A stretch of DNA of 64,000 nucleotides from Lathyrus oleraceus. Its lineage: Eukaryota; Streptophyta; Magnoliopsida; Fabales; Fabaceae. The notes beneath the pieces are model-generated. The model did no database searches, had not been told where the DNA came from, and was given only the letters and a program-made list of their open reading frames with translations. Positions 13,261-25,657 of the stretch are shown piece by piece. Each line of letters opens with the position of its first letter. The stretch's first letter is position 1. The DNA is taken from NCBI RefSeq assembly GCF_024323335.1, contig NC_066581.1:432716136-432780135 (forward strand), written 5' to 3'. The position numbers and the translations under genes are program-made.

Positions 13261-13268
13261 CTATAAAT
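13261..13268 (+). promoter_or_regulatory. Candidate TATA box of B's 5' LTR
   Basis: CTATAAAT, conserved in the 3' LTR at 45345-45352 in the same context (CCCCAACT before it, TCATCTCTCACCCTCAT-like pyrimidine-rich sequence after). It is a plausible LTR promoter, inferred from sequence only. Confidence 0.5.
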
Positions 13269-14669
13269 CCATCTCTCACCCTCATCCATGAGTCTGGTAT
13301 GTGACTTCTGCAAACTCATCCCCATCCATCACTATTCGCTCAATTACCGTAATTGTTAGAGCTTCAACATTAGAAGCTCTAATCAGTTGAGCTTTAATCT
13401 CTATCACATCACTCCTTCGCTCGAACTCACGGTATAATCCCACAGCTCATGAGAAGTTTGAATAAGAAGAAAAGTGAAAAAGAAAAGAATTCTGAGACGA
13501 AGAGGAGAAGGATTTGAAAACTTTGAGTAACGTACTTGGAATTCCGACGACCTCTGTATCGGTAAGTTCCCTTGTCTTCGCTGTTTTGCCTCATGTTAGC
13601 TACCTAGAGGTAGAAGAGGAATAAGGGAGTCAAATCCCTAACATGTTAAGCTTTGACTCCGAGAGAGTGTAATTTAATTTCAAGTCTCAGGTTTAGGGTT
13701 CTTGGTCTATAGGCTTCGATTCAGGATGTGTAAGGAAAATTGGACCTCTTCATGGAGATTTCTGAAATCAGAGGAGAAAGATGAAGGAATTGGTCTGTTA
13801 TTTTAGGCATCTATAGTTTCGCCGTCGCCGAAGGCGACGGAGAAAATGGAGCTCCGACGAGTAGAGTTTGAGTTCAAATCTCTGGTTTTTGGATTTACCG
13901 CGCGAGTTTAACCTGTTCCCTTACATCTTGTTGACACGTGGCCCCTTTCCATTGTTTTAGTTTTGCTAATCATAATTAATTAGAAAGCTTGGATTTACAA
14001 ACAGTAGGTTGTTAGGAATTATTAGATTTTGATTAGATGATAATTAACTTTGGGTATAAATTTGATTAATTTTAGAATTTGGATTTAATTGAATTTTAGG
14101 TTAATTAGATTAATCCTTTTAGAAATTAGAAATACCATGAGGATTAAATAATTTTAGGATTAGAAATAATTAGATAATCTCTTAGAAACTAAAATAGTTT
14201 AGAATTTAGAATCAATTTCAATTTGGATCTATATGTAGAATTTTAATTCAATGTTCATTATTGTCAAATGACTATTTTGCCCTTAGTGTAGAAATAGTCC
14301 AACTTTTGCATGTTCCCATAGTTTTGGCTTTGAGAAAATATTTCAAATAAACATTAACCCTTTAGGTAGTTGTACATCCACTTTCAACTAAATTTTCCCA
14401 CCGATTAAGTTGATCAAAGTATGCTTTGATTGACTAAATCCTTTAACTGTGCTTAATTCCCCAAGCTTAGTCAAGTGATCAAAAGACCCTTGATCACTTG
14501 ATAAAGCAAGTCCTTGTGATCAAGATGATGGATACTAGATCTCCAAGTTCAATCAAGATTCAAAGATCAAGATCGAGAGTTCGAGCTATGCAAATCAGTA
14601 CAAGATAGGACTACCATTCAAGCACTACAAAGGTCAAAATTCAACATTTGTTAATCATGAGCCAAGTTG

Positions 14670-15370
14670 TGTGCCATGAGTCTTAAGTAATAGAGAAGGA
14701 ATGGGACTGGAGTATTCTTATCCCCATTCTGAATATCTTTGGGTGCAAGACGAATGACCTGTTTGCTCATCGTATTCACCTCTATTCATAGGCTTTAGCA
14801 CAACTCGATTCCAGTTGATTAACAAGCCTCTTCATCATTCGAAGATAACCCTTCATCATGGGAAGCTGGGAGGAAATTCAAATTCAACACTTATCGATCA
14901 CGTTGTGAATTGCACGTCATGAGCCTTAAGTAGTAGAGAATGAATGGGACTGGAGTATTCCTACCCCCATTCTGAATATCTTTGGGTGCAGGACGAATGA
15001 CCTGTTTGCTCACTGTATTTGCCTCTATTCATATAATTTAGTGCAATTTAAATTGATTAATTGATAAGTCTGTCTGCACAGATTAAAGCACAAACATGAA
15101 GATCAGACTGAAGATCAGACTTCCAACTGTTCAAGATTTCTCTTTCTATCCTTTTGTTCTCCCAGTAAAACTAAAACCATTTTGTAAATAAACTCAAAAA
15201 GCAATTAACCCTATGATTAGGATTGTACGATACGAGCCTTAAGCAATGGAGAAGGAATGGGACTGGATTATTCATACCCCCATTCTAAAAATATTTGGGT
15301 GCAGGACGAATGACCTAGTTGCTCACTGTATTCACCTCCATTCATAGACTTTAGTATGATCCTAATCATG
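14670..15370 (+). repeat. Three-copy internal repeat in B's 5' LTR
   Basis: A module beginning CCTTAAG and containing GAATGGGACTGGAGTATTC, then CCCATTCTGAATATCTTTGG and GACGAATGACC, occurs at about 14670, 14918 and 15230. The spacing is about 250-310 bases. The 3' LTR has the same three copies at about 46770, 47020 and 47330. Within most units GAATGGG pairs with CCCATTC. Confidence 0.8.
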
Positions 15371-15995
15371 ACTCTCTTTTCAGAATAAAATCAAACTCAC
15401 CTCATCAAACTCAGTTTTGCCTTTGGGCGTCTTTTTCAGTTTAAAACCTTTTCAGAAAGGACGTGTTACTTCCGTTCTACCGTGAACGACGCTTAAGCCT
15501 CCATGTGAGAGCAAGCCATGTTTAACTACTAGAGTGTGATCCGAGTTCATCCATTCTACCATAAACAGACAGACGCTTAAAGCTCCCATGCTCGAGCATA
15601 CAAGCCAGTCGACAGTAGAACGCGAATGTTAATACTGACCACTAAAAACAACTAACACATCAGTCCTAGCTCCACGAACTACGGAGCTCTGATTTCCTCA
15701 TTGCATGAATGAGGATACGTAGGCACGAGGGCCCAAATCCTTGGCAAGCACAATTATCTATTCCCTTCACCTTTTCCACACTTATCTATCAACCCCTATT
15801 TTCACCCTTTCGCGAGTAATCTTCAAATAATAACACCTATTCTTGTGAAGAACATTCAAAACGGTTCCCATGGAGTACCATGGATGTTTGGGGTGCTAAT
15901 ACCTTCCCCTTGCATAACCGACTTCCTTAACCATTTCTCTTTCCCCTAGGTTTTATCGATTTTTTTCCTTCCCTTAGGGGATAAATAAAGTTTGA

Positions 15996-16006
15996 TGGCG
16001 ACTCTG
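15996..16006 (+). other. PBS-like 11-mer in U5 of B's 5' LTR
   Basis: TGGCGACTCTG, identical to the first 11 bases of the canonical Ogre primer site, 62 bases before the real site at 16058. The 3' LTR copy is TGGCGACTCT at 48092-48101. Confidence 0.75.
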
Positions 16007-16057
16007 TTGTACATTTAAGTGTGCGACGCGCTCGAGTATAGTTCGCATAGCTTCAGC

Positions 16058-16075
16058 TGGCGACTCTACTGGGGA
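16058..16075 (+). other. Element B primer-binding site (tRNA-Arg type)
   Basis: TGGCGACTCTACTGGGGA, one mismatch from the perfect Ogre site. It is separated from the LTR end (CA at 16054-16055) by the dinucleotide GC, as in element C. Confidence 0.95.
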
Positions 16076-16899
16076 ACCTTTCCTAAGCAAGTCGAGCCTA
16101 GTTTTGTTTGATTTTTTTGCGTGTTTAGGTGTTTACCTTTATTACTTTACTCACTTTATTTATGTTATTTATCACATTAGTTTATTGCTTTAAATATTCA
16201 TATGATATATTCTGGATATTATCTGTCATATCTGTTGGGATGGAATGATACTACGTAAGAGAAGCTCTACACCCGAGCTTTAGTATACACACAGGATTGA
16301 TTCGTGGATAGTCGTGTTGGCCTGCGTTTTGCGCGTTGGGTTGTCACGAGAACCACACCCAGACTAGACTCACTTGAAAGTACTTTTGTCCTGTGAGAAT
16401 TCACTACGGAGGGGTATTTTCATTTGACTCGATGACTCTGGGAGAACTTTTAGGGACCACCTTTGAGGACTAGTACACACCTGTGAGAGGGCTATTGGGT
16501 TTTTCATGCAGGAAACCAAGCCCCTTCATACCATTGATCTCTTACATATGTTGGACCTTTGATCCTATGCTGAGTTGCATGTACAGGTTATTATCCAGAT
16601 TTCCCAGACCACGTCGGACCTTTGATCCATATTTGAGTCACATAGACAGATTATTATCCAGATTTCTCATATTATATCAGATTATTGATCTTATGTTGAG
16701 TTATCCATACTGTCTAGGTCATGTCGGACCTTTGATCTTATATTGTGTGATATGGCCAGATTATTCAGAATATCCATATTATACTGAACTGTTGAATCTA
16801 TGATGCTTGCATATCATTACATCATTTTGAAATTAATTTTTGCATGTGCATTTCCAGGGAATTCAAGAGATGAATCTTTGTTTAAGTGATCATTAGAGA
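16076..16899 (+). other. Element B 5' leader with degenerate ~63-bp repeats
   Basis: Non-coding leader. Between about 16550 and 16790 the phrase GGACCTTTGATC...TGAGT...CAGATTATTATCCAGATTT recurs about four times at irregular spacing of 45-65 bases. It yields a 106-codon chance frame (16483-16803) that I do not regard as a gene. Confidence 0.65.
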
Positions 16900-18571
16900 A
16901 TGGGTCCTACTAGAAGAGGTGTTTATAGCTACAAGTTTGTGGAACCTTCTTTGAAGACATTGAGAGGATTAAGAGCTCTCCTGGTTCTCAACAACAAAGA
17001 CAAGTTCAAAGATGCCTATGGGAATCTCCTAGGCATGCTTAACACTGAGGTCAACATTACAGCTCTTCACGCTCTAGTGCAGTTCTACGACCCTCCTTTG
17101 AGGTGCTTCACATTTCAGGACTACCAACTGGCTCCTACTTTGGAGGAATACTCACATATTCTGGGAATTGAGATTAAGGATCAGGCTCTCTTTGTCCCTA
17201 CAAAGGAACTTTCTAAGCCTCAACATCTAGCTGAAGTCCTTCACATATAGAAGAAAGAGGTGGAGCTCAATCTTAAACATAAGGGTGGGACCCATGGGTT
17301 TGCCTTGAAGTTTCTGGTTGACAAGGTTATTACGTTTGCTGAAGATGAGAGTTGGGATGCCTTCAACACTATCTTTGCTTTGATCATATATGGGATTGTG
17401 TTGTTCCTCAATATGGAAGAATTTGTTGACTTGGCTTCTATCTACCTCTTCATGGCCAAGAATCTTGTTTCTACTCTCCTTGCCGAACATACTATTCCAT
17501 CCACGTGAGGAATGAGAAGAAAAAGGGGACTATCGCGTGTTGTACCCCGATGTTGTATAGATGGTTTATTTTGCATCTACCCAACAAGGGTCCTTTTGTT
17601 GACAATGAGGAAAATCTGAAATGGTCTCAAAGGATCATGTCCCTCACAGCTGAAGACATCTCCTGATATTCTAGAGTTTATGACGGTGTTGAGATCATCA
17701 TGGATTGTGGTAATTTCCCCAATGTAGGTACAAAGGGTGGAATTAACTATAACCCAAGGATAGCACTGTGCCAGTTGGGCTACCTGATGGTAGACAAGCC
17801 AGATTTTGAGCTTCTATAGGAGTTTGTTTTGTACGAAGGGGTTGACAACTTAGAGTTCCAGAAGAGGATTGTCCGAGCCTGGGGAGATATCCATCATCAT
17901 GGAAGGGCCGAATTGGGAAAGAAGAAGTGTATTGCTAAGGAAGCCTACACTCAGTGGGTTAAGGAGAGAGTCAAAGAGTTTTTATTGCCATTTCCGTACA
18001 AACCTTCCATGATCATCAAGCCGGTTGAGCCTGTTGTTGCTCCTACTTCAGGGGTTGACAAAATCAAGGCGATTATCAAAGAGTTAGAGAAGGAGAATGT
18101 TGATCTCCGATCTAACCTAAGTAAGCTCACCTTGGAGAAAGAGAACCCGAAGTTTAAGCTCAACCAGAAAAGAGACCGAGCAACCGAGACCGCCAAAGAG
18201 ATCCAGGAAGAACAACACAAAAGAAGGAAAGTAGGTGATGATTTGGAGGGTACTATTGAAAGCCTTTCTGTGAGGAGGAAGCAACTTGCTACAACACAGT
18301 ATCTGGTGTGCGAAACCGAGATCAACTGCCAGGATCAGCTCAGGAGGTTACAAAGCCAGCTAGAAACTTACCAAAAGGAGCTGAAAGAGGAGCAAGATTG
18401 GGCTAAGAAGCTAGAAGTTTCTTTGTCTCAGCAATAGTTTGACTTGGACAAGAAATTCGAAGAGATTCGGGAGATGAAAAGTCAAGCTCACAAGAACTTT
18501 GAAAGTACCAAGTTGCTCGATCAAGAGGTAACTCAGTGGGAAAGGAAGAGCCGTCATCTCAATTCCTTTTA
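16900..18571 (+). pseudogene. Element B ORF1, decayed
   Basis: Starts MGPTRRGVYSYKF, aligning with the ORF1 starts of A and C. It retains ALVQFYDPPLRCFTFQDYQL, a TLEEYSHILGI block, GGINYNPRIAL and a long charged coiled-coil C-terminus (about 18060-18560). A stop at 17248-17250 interrupts it early. A frame change follows near 17505, with further stops near 17665, 17818, 18436 and 18571. The order of conserved blocks is complete, so the gene was once full length and has decayed by point changes. It is the largest coding remnant B retains. The encoded protein's function in Ogre elements is unknown. Confidence 0.88.
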
Positions 18572-18904
18572 GACCAAAAGGAAGCTTTCTTGAGAAATCT
18601 TTTGTACCTGTTATTTCCTCGATACTGAATAAAATGTGTTGTTTCCATTTATTTGGGCATTATCTTCTACCTCTACTCTTATACTCTATGATTGCTCATA
18701 ACAATAGACGAATCTCGAAGATTCCCTGGAAATAATAAAATAAATAAAAAATGATAATGAACAACTTCTTGCATATATGCATCATTCATACATCATATTG
18801 CATTTCATAAATCTGAAACCTATGAACTCATCTTCACTTAAACCTCCACAGACAAATCACTTCCATCAGAGCTGATTACCCGACAATTGTCTTGAACTAG
18901 AAGC

Positions 18905-19564
18905 ATGTCGCAGGTTACTATGGAAGAACTCCGAAGGAATCAAGAAGAAATGAGGGTTGAGATTAACCAGCTGAAGACTCAAATGGGTCTAATCATGGAG
19001 ATCATGCAGTCAATGATGAGAAAGGAAGGCAACTCTTTGCCAACTGTTGTGCCAGAAGTGGTCACTCCGGTGAACATGCCTGATCCTACTCCAATTCAAG
19101 AGCAGCCTCATGGATTTCACCCACAACCTATACCTCCAAGGGCTGCTTATCAGCGGCCATTCCCTATGCCCCGACCAAGGCAGGGGAACCCAATGCCGAA
19201 TCAGTATCTAAATTAGCGGTGGACCTTTGCTCATCAAGGAAGACAGGGACCAAGAAGGCCCCTAAAGCAGTTTGATCCAGTGCCTATGTTGTATGGTCGA
19301 CTTTTACCCCTGTTACTTAATAGCTCATTGGCGCAGTTGAGGGAAGCTAAGGCTCCTCCAACACCTCTGCCTCCAGATTATGATATGAATGCTAGATGCG
19401 AGTTCCATTCTTGGACACCTGGACACTCAATCAAAGACTTTAAGATCCTTAAGTATAAGGTACATGATTTGATTGATTCGAAGGTCATCATGTTCACAAA
19501 GCATGGCCTAAACATTGTGAGCATTCCCGTGCCTCCTCAGGAGGGCACATCTGCAATGTCGTGA
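18905..19564 (+). pseudogene. Element B gag remnant lacking the capsid core
   Basis: The N-terminal coiled coil (MSQVTMEELRRNQEEMRVEI) is joined almost directly to the region before the zinc-knuckle-like motif: FDPVPMLYGRLL, PPDYDMNARCEF, then HSWTPGHSIKDF. In element C the same two landmarks are about 270 residues apart, with the capsid domain between them. Here a proline-rich linker replaces that domain. The final cysteine of the knuckle-like motif (C-x2-H-x5-H-x4-C in C) is replaced by F. A stop near 19214 splits the frame. Everything after the knuckle (protease, RT, RNase H, integrase) is absent. Confidence 0.85.
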
Positions 19565-20339
19565 TCTGTATGAGTGGAAGTTGTGATAGATTTGAAGAAT
19601 CTACAATTGTGTGAAGAATTCGAGAAGGATCTCCTTGAAGTTTTCTAGGTTGTCTGATACCAGCTCTATAATCTCCAGTATGAGGATCTGAAAATAAGGC
19701 CGATTATGCCAACAGTCACTAGTTTGGTTCGATCATGTTCATATGTGATTTTCTTTATTGTCATTTGTACCATTCATATGTAATAAACTCATTTATTTTT
19801 GAATAATAATGACATTAAAATGAATATGCATATTTTTGAATCAATCCATTTGTGTTCACTCATACTTTATTTTGTCCATATCTAACTTTTGTTTGAGCAA
19901 AATCAAGGGGAGGAGGATGAAATTGAAAAAACACGAGATCGATGCACGTAAGCTTTTGAATAAGACCCCGACTGATGATGTAAGGCATTGTTTCAAATCC
20001 CAAACACCGGAGTCATAAGGAAAATATCCCTAGTCAACCCTTTTGGGCCTTGTAGTAGGAGTTTCTTTCTTTAACACATAAAACCATCAATTTTAAACTG
20101 GGGTAGGGTAGTGGTCAGCTAATTTGACCAGGCGTTCAAATTCCAAAAAAGAAGTGTCCTATCTGAGGATCAACCATATTTTTATCCCTCAAGAGAGGTC
20201 GGAAACACCAAATCCCTAATGGTTGTCCCTCAGCGACAAAGGAACGAGGCAGTCACAACTCTTCCAACCAATGGACAAATGTCATACGATTTGTTTCAAC
20301 AAAAAGAAATGAGAAAAAAACGAAAAGAAAGAACGCCCG

Positions 20340-20371
20340 CTAAGTCTAAAACTCGAAGACGAGTGACTTAG
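20340..20371 (+). other. Stem shared by the 3' UTRs of B and D
   Basis: CTAAGTC (20340-20346) pairs with GACTTAG (20365-20371). Inside lies a second stem, CTCG/CGAG (20352-20355, 20360-20363). Element D keeps the outer arms at 53615-53621 and 53636-53642 with a different loop. Confidence 0.6.
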
Positions 20372-20944
20372 GAAAAAATTAGGGCATCCCTGTGGATTGT
20401 AAATCTGAACCAATCCAGTAAAAGTAGGGAAATGAAAAGAGAGAGGAAAATCCTCAACAAGAACAAATTTGTGTGGCTACCAAACTAAACAGAAGAAGGG
20501 TGATTGTCGCATCGAAAACCTCGTGTGCGCCGAATTAGCTGAACGTAGGACTGAAGAACATCACGAGGAACAGGTGGGTTAGGATAGGTTTAAGCCTTAT
20601 ATCCTTTCTTTCTGAAACCATGAACCAGTCCACGTTACAACCCTCAAAAGACCTAATTGAAGCAGGGTTTATTTCGAAAGCATATAGTCGGTATGATCGT
20701 GTTAATACTTACTCCTTAATGATACGCTCATCATTTGTGTTGATATTGATATGACATTCTTAATCAGTGATGCATTCATTGTATGTCATAATTCCAGTGA
20801 ACAGGCTTGGGTTTCAAAACTAGCATAAACATGACATTGTTATTTCTAAAAATGAACATGTGTTACTCATGAGTGAGAATTTAACATCAAGAGGATTTCC
20901 ACAATGAGCGTGAATTGGAAAGCTTGGTTATTACACTAGAAGAG

Positions 20945-21660
20945 AGGATGCCTGAAGACTTTGTTAAGCATAGGCCAATTACTTCAACTAATTGAATCAT
21001 AAGACAGAATACCTGAGAACTCTGTTGAGCAGAGACAGGTCACCTTGATTTTATCGCCCTCCGAGAGACAAACGCCTGAGACTCCGTCGAGCAGGGGAAA
21101 ATTATTCTGATTAATCATACCAAGTGTTGAACGCATGAGTCTCCGTTGAGCAGCGACCAGCCACTTCATGTGATTATATCAAGGAATAGAATGTCCAAGA
21201 ACTCTGTTGAGCAGAAAGACATGATATTTCATTTTTCAATCGATCTGAGACCATTACGTCAAGAAATTTCAACAAGATTCAGTTAGTCTGAGACAGTTAC
21301 GTCGAGATTCTACGAATCTCTCCAAAGATCAAATATTCATGGGGTGAACCACTCCAATTGATCGCGTCAGAAGACCAATTCCTGAGACTCCGTTGAGCAA
21401 GGGAAAACTATTTTGATTGATCCTATCAAGTGCAGAACTCCTGAGACTCCGTTGATCAGAGGCAAGCCATTTCATTAGATCACATCAAGAAGCAGAATGT
21501 CAGAGAACTCCGTTGAGTAGGAAGACAAGACACTTCAATTTTCAATCAATCTGAAGCAATCACGTCGATAAATCTCTCAAGATTTAGTTGATCTAAGGAA
21601 GTTACGTCGAGATCCGATGAATCTCTATAAGACATGATAGTCAAGGGCAAGCTACCCTAG
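20945..21660 (+). repeat. Degenerate ~60-bp tandem repeat in B's 3' UTR
   Basis: Units carry CCTGAGACTCCGTTGAGCAG or close variants (at about 21010, 21080, 21140, 21200, 21380, 21440, 21500). They alternate with units containing AGTTACGTCGAGAT. Inside the latter are perfect inverted repeats with different arms: GAGATTC/GAATCTC at 21304-21320 and TAAATCT/AGATTTA at 21569-21586. Confidence 0.75.
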
Positions 21661-22239
21661 GAGCCAAAGAAGTTAATCTCTCTGAGATAGTTGGTTAGAA
21701 GAATACAGTCCCAAGACACTGGGGCAGGTCGGGTCGAGATAGTTTTGATAGAGCTGCTTCACAACTTGTGACTGGGGCATTTCATGCAGATTCCCAACAA
21801 ACTGGGGCACGACTGACTAGTGAAGGAAGATCATTTTTGTACTTTTGAGGTTGTTCATAGAAAGATCCATTGCACATAAGAGACTTCTAAGTTCAAGGTG
21901 ATTGTCGGGGAGTCACGCTAAACACATCCCCCAACCTTTCAACAGAGAACCTTGATCCTCATTGATAAACCCAATGGTTATTGGTACCCTCAGATACATC
22001 CTAAATCCTGACCACGCATCAGCATCTTGCATAATCTCTCATCTCATTGCATCATGATGCGCGTAGCATATTCCATTAAAATGGAGCATTACGCCTAACA
22101 AAATAAATGCATGAAACTCTTCCTCGAAGTATAAAAGAACCCTCCGTTGAGACATTCTTCCTCCCCAGTGAAAATATTATCATGATACTCTTGAGCAGTA
22201 TTCCCCACAGGTTTTCCCGTAATACTTCTTCTCTGTGTT

Positions 22240-23600
22240 TCCTTTTGCAAGTACCCTTGTGACTCTTTCGTTAATCACTTACCTTTTGTAAGTCTCTTTC
22301 GGCCTCGTGCCAGTCCTCCTTGCCTTTATCTTGGAGAAGATAATTGAGATAACTTATATTTCGTGGGTTTATTTTGTTGCTTTGTGCTCGAAATCACGTC
22401 TCCCCCTTGTTGCATTTCGCACGAGTAGGGTACCTTTGTTAGATCTTTGCTTCCCGTTTGTTTAAACGCCTGATATAGGTTTGGTGAGTCCCGGAGTCAG
22501 GTAGCCATTGTTTGAAAACGTCATCCCCGCCATTGTGCCTGAGCGACAATGTGAGGTTTTCATACCTATTTGTAAAGTTCCCCACCTGTCAGAGTGTGCT
22601 AAAGCCCAGATTCGTTTGGCAAATCCCCTGAGTTTAGGTTTGTACCTAGCAAGTCTTGTTGGATTATTCTGCTTTGTGCAGATGTCGGTGACCTTTTTTT
22701 ACGGTTACTTACCTTTTGTAAGTACTCTCATGCCTTTCGCATATAAGACGATCCCCTTATCGCTTACCTTTCGTAAGTGTCCTTTGCCTTTTGCACTGAA
22801 ATCTTTCTCTTGACAAGGAGCAGTTGCTACCTTTGGTATGAGATAACCAACCATCCCTTTCTTCTTAACCTTTCGTTGAGAAGTTTCTCGTTACCGTTTG
22901 TATGAGAAATCCCAGCTTTCTTCTTAACCTTTCGTTGAGAAGTTCTCACTACCTTTTGTCTGAGATCCCTAGTAGACCTTGTGTCTACGAGTTCTCATAG
23001 CATATTGCACGAGAATCTCATTCCATTTCTTCTTAACCTTTCGTTGAGAAGTTTCTCACTACCTTTTGTATGAGAAATCATCAACTTTCTTAGTAACCTT
23101 TTATTAAGGAGTTTCTCACTACCTTTTGTATGAGAAATCCAATCTTTCTTCTTAACCTTTCATTGAGAAGTTTCTCACTACCTTTCGTATAAGAAATCCC
23201 CTCTTTCTTCTTAACCTTTCGTTAAGGAGTTCTCGCTACCTTTTATGTGAGAATCCCCAATAGTCCGTGTGTCCAAGAGCTCTCCGTTGAGAAGTTTGTC
23301 TGCCTTTTTCCTTCACTGTGTTAGGAAATTTCTTTCTCTCCTACTAAGGAGACGTTGCTACCTGTTGCACGAGGAGGTCGTTTCTCCGTTGATAATTCTG
23401 CCCGCCTTTGGAAGTTTTACCCTCTTGCTAAGGAGTCGTTGCTACCTGTTGCACGAGGAGGTCGTTTCTCCGTTGAGAAGTCTGTTCGACTTTTTCCTTG
23501 ACTGTATTTAGAAATTTCCATCCTTCTTGCTAAGGAGTCGTTGTTACCTATTGCACGAGGAAGTTATTTCTCAGTTGAGTTGTTCGTCCTTTTTCCGCAA
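22240..23600 (+). repeat. Array of short hairpins with CTTTY loops in B's 3' UTR
   Basis: About 20 units in which a loop near CTTTT or CTTTC is flanked by complementary arms that change from unit to unit. Examples: ACTTAC/GTAAGT (22277-22293); TTATCTT/AAGATAA (22326-22343, loop GGAG); TACTTAC/GTAAGTA (22706-22724). Others are CTTAC/GTAAG (22763-22777); CTTCTTAAC/GTTGAGAAG with one G-T pair (22861-22883); and TTTCTCA/TGAGAAA with an inner TAC/GTA (23052-23077). The last two types alternate along 22860-23200. It is not coding. Confidence 0.8.
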
Positions 23601-24104
23601 GACGTCTCTCTGCCTATGGCAGAAGATCTTGTTCATATTCTTTTTGTTCGGGTAATTTCCGTTGCAAACACACAATTCTTTTTCCTTCGTGGAATCCTGC
23701 GTGGATATTTGAATCTTTGGTTATACGCCAAGAACTTGTTAGTGGAGGTAAGAATGAAAATAGAAGATGAAAAAAAAAGAGAATGAGAGAATAGAGAGAG
23801 ACGAAAAAAAAGATTAATCATGCATAGCATAGAATATTGCATACCTCATGCATATCTTTACAAACACTCCTTTGTACAGCTGACTCATATTCCCCACAGA
23901 CATGGCAGTTAATCCCTAACGAATAACCATGTATGAAAGCCTATACACCATCCATCAAACAATTTCCCATTAACACCCTTATCCTACATCTCACTCACTT
24001 CGTTCACTCCCTGCGGACAAATTTCTTGGTTATTCTAGTATTTAATCCTCTCTTACCATGAATGTTCGAAAGCGTTGCTATTCATACCTTCAGGTCTGAG
24101 AAGA

Positions 24105-24119
24105 TTAAATAGAGGCAAC
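24105..24119 (+). other. Element B polypurine tract
   Basis: TTAAATAGAGGCAAC directly before the 3' LTR. Element D has TTAAATAGGGGCAAC in the same place. It is the primer for plus-strand DNA synthesis. Confidence 0.8.
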
Positions 24120-24828
24120 TATCATACCCCAAAATTTGCCTCCTATTTTTGTTGTTTTACCAAACTCGTGATTCTAACCTCATTCATGTCTCATGCATAC
24201 TCATCATTCATTCATGATTAACATTGATTAACAAACATCATAGATTCAAGGTTTATGGTTAACAAAGCAGGTTTGGATTGAAGATTTTGGTATTATTCAT
24301 CGTATGGGTTGCAACCCTGATTCTGGGTCTTGAGGGATCTTCTTGCTTGGCCTCCGTACACGAACTAGGCTTCTAAACCCTAGTTGTGGGCTCATGATTT
24401 GAAATGTTGCTTATGGAGCTTTGTGCTTGATCCAAAACCCTAATCAGGGATAATTGGTGTTCAGGGTTCTGGCTTGGTTGACTTTGGGACTCGGGATTCA
24501 TCAAAATCTTAGCATTGATCTTTGAGGTTCATGAATCAAGGGATTTATTTTGAGGGGTGGAAACCCTAGTTTCTATCTATGTAATCATCATCAGGGGGAA
24601 TACTTCAAGACTGAGGTTCCATCTGATTCATTCGGTCCGTTATGGATGGTTCATGGGCTTAGAAGATTCATGGTTCTGATTCATTGATGGAGATTAATTC
24701 AAAGTTTTGCATGGTCGTGATATGCTACGTGGTTGATATTCATCTGGTTTAGTTCTGAGCACGGAGTACCTCAAAGATATTGTGGTCCATATTCAATTGT
24801 CCATGAGAGAATATGCAGTTTTACCTAA

Positions 24829-24882
24829 GTTGACTTTTGGTCAACCAGTTGACTTTTTGGTCAACCAGATGACAAAAGTCAA
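24829..24882 (+). promoter_or_regulatory. Palindromic TTGAC (W-box core) cluster in B's 3' LTR
   Basis: GTTGAC/GTCAAC occurs twice (24829-24845, 24848-24865), followed by GTCAAC at 24877-24882. TTGAC is the core bound by WRKY factors. Element D has a similar cluster at 48509-48553. The regulatory meaning is inferred. Confidence 0.4.
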
Positions 24883-25657
24883 CTGATTCTTTTCCTAAAC
24901 TTCTATCTCCACTTCTCCATAAACCATCTTATTCAGCTTGATTCATTTTGAAACCAAGTGCTTCACAATACTCGACCATAAAAAACAATTCACAAGTCTA
25001 TTCCCATTTTCTTTGATCATGGCCGAATACAAGACAATTCCGCAATCACTTGAGTTAACCATCACAATCACATTTCAATTCCCTAAATAAATCATGTTAC
25101 AGTTTTAATCACAAATCCATTACATTTCAACCTTTTTTTTAGTCCATAAACCATTACAATACTACATTTCAACTGTCAATCATACTTTTCCATTAACTCA
25201 TAAACCATTACAGCACACCATTCAAGATCCCATTAAAAGTTTCGATCAAATCACATTTAGCCATACATTCCATTTACATTACAACCCTATCCAGCTAAAC
25301 CAAATCACTAAATCAACAAGTCAAATTGTGAATCCCTGCACATAGCAAAAGGTTAGAATCCATGAACCAAAGTTTGTGTGGAAGTAGAAGGCATTGAACG
25401 CAAAAGCTATGACATTCACCATTATTTAAACAGTACATTAAGTATAACATTTTTCAACATTCACAAACTGATAGCATCCACACGGCAGTAGCAGATCTCA
25501 AGTTGGCATGTTGAACCACTAACGAACTCACCATTAATCTTAGCCATGTTCATAACCGATTATGCCTAGCAGCCACAGCCAATTACATACCCGGTTTTCA
25601 CAAATGGTTTAAATCCAAGGGCTCATCTCCTTTCCCGTGTTTTCTGAATTTTGGTTC

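Larger units (their letters stand above)
12156..16055 (+). repeat. Element B 5' LTR, right-hand part
   Basis: It ends in ...GCTTCA at 16055, two bases before the primer site, and is homologous to 44239-48151. It contains the tail of an H+-ATPase fragment, an antisense reading frame and a TATA-like box. An internal module is repeated three times (14670-14815, 14918-15045, 15230-15360), followed by the conserved U5 module at 15891-15926. The segments 12970-13250 and 13560-14600 are AT-rich non-coding LTR with nothing else recognised. Confidence 0.9.
19565..24104 (+). other. Element B long 3' untranslated region
   Basis: About 4.5 kb without a real gene. The head (about 19830-20720) is alignable with element D's 3' UTR (53090-54000): GATGATGTAAGGCATTGTTT, GGGCATCCC and AAAAGACCTAATTGA occur in the same order. 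The tail holds a repeat array (20945-21660) and a hairpin array (22240-23600). A TCCCCAG-type motif occurs at 22171 and TTCCCCACAG at 22201 and 23890. The rest is non-coding. Confidence 0.8.

Noticed and set aside
16483..16803. 106-codon frame in element B's leader
   Set aside because: Made of degenerate leader repeats; no conserved domain.
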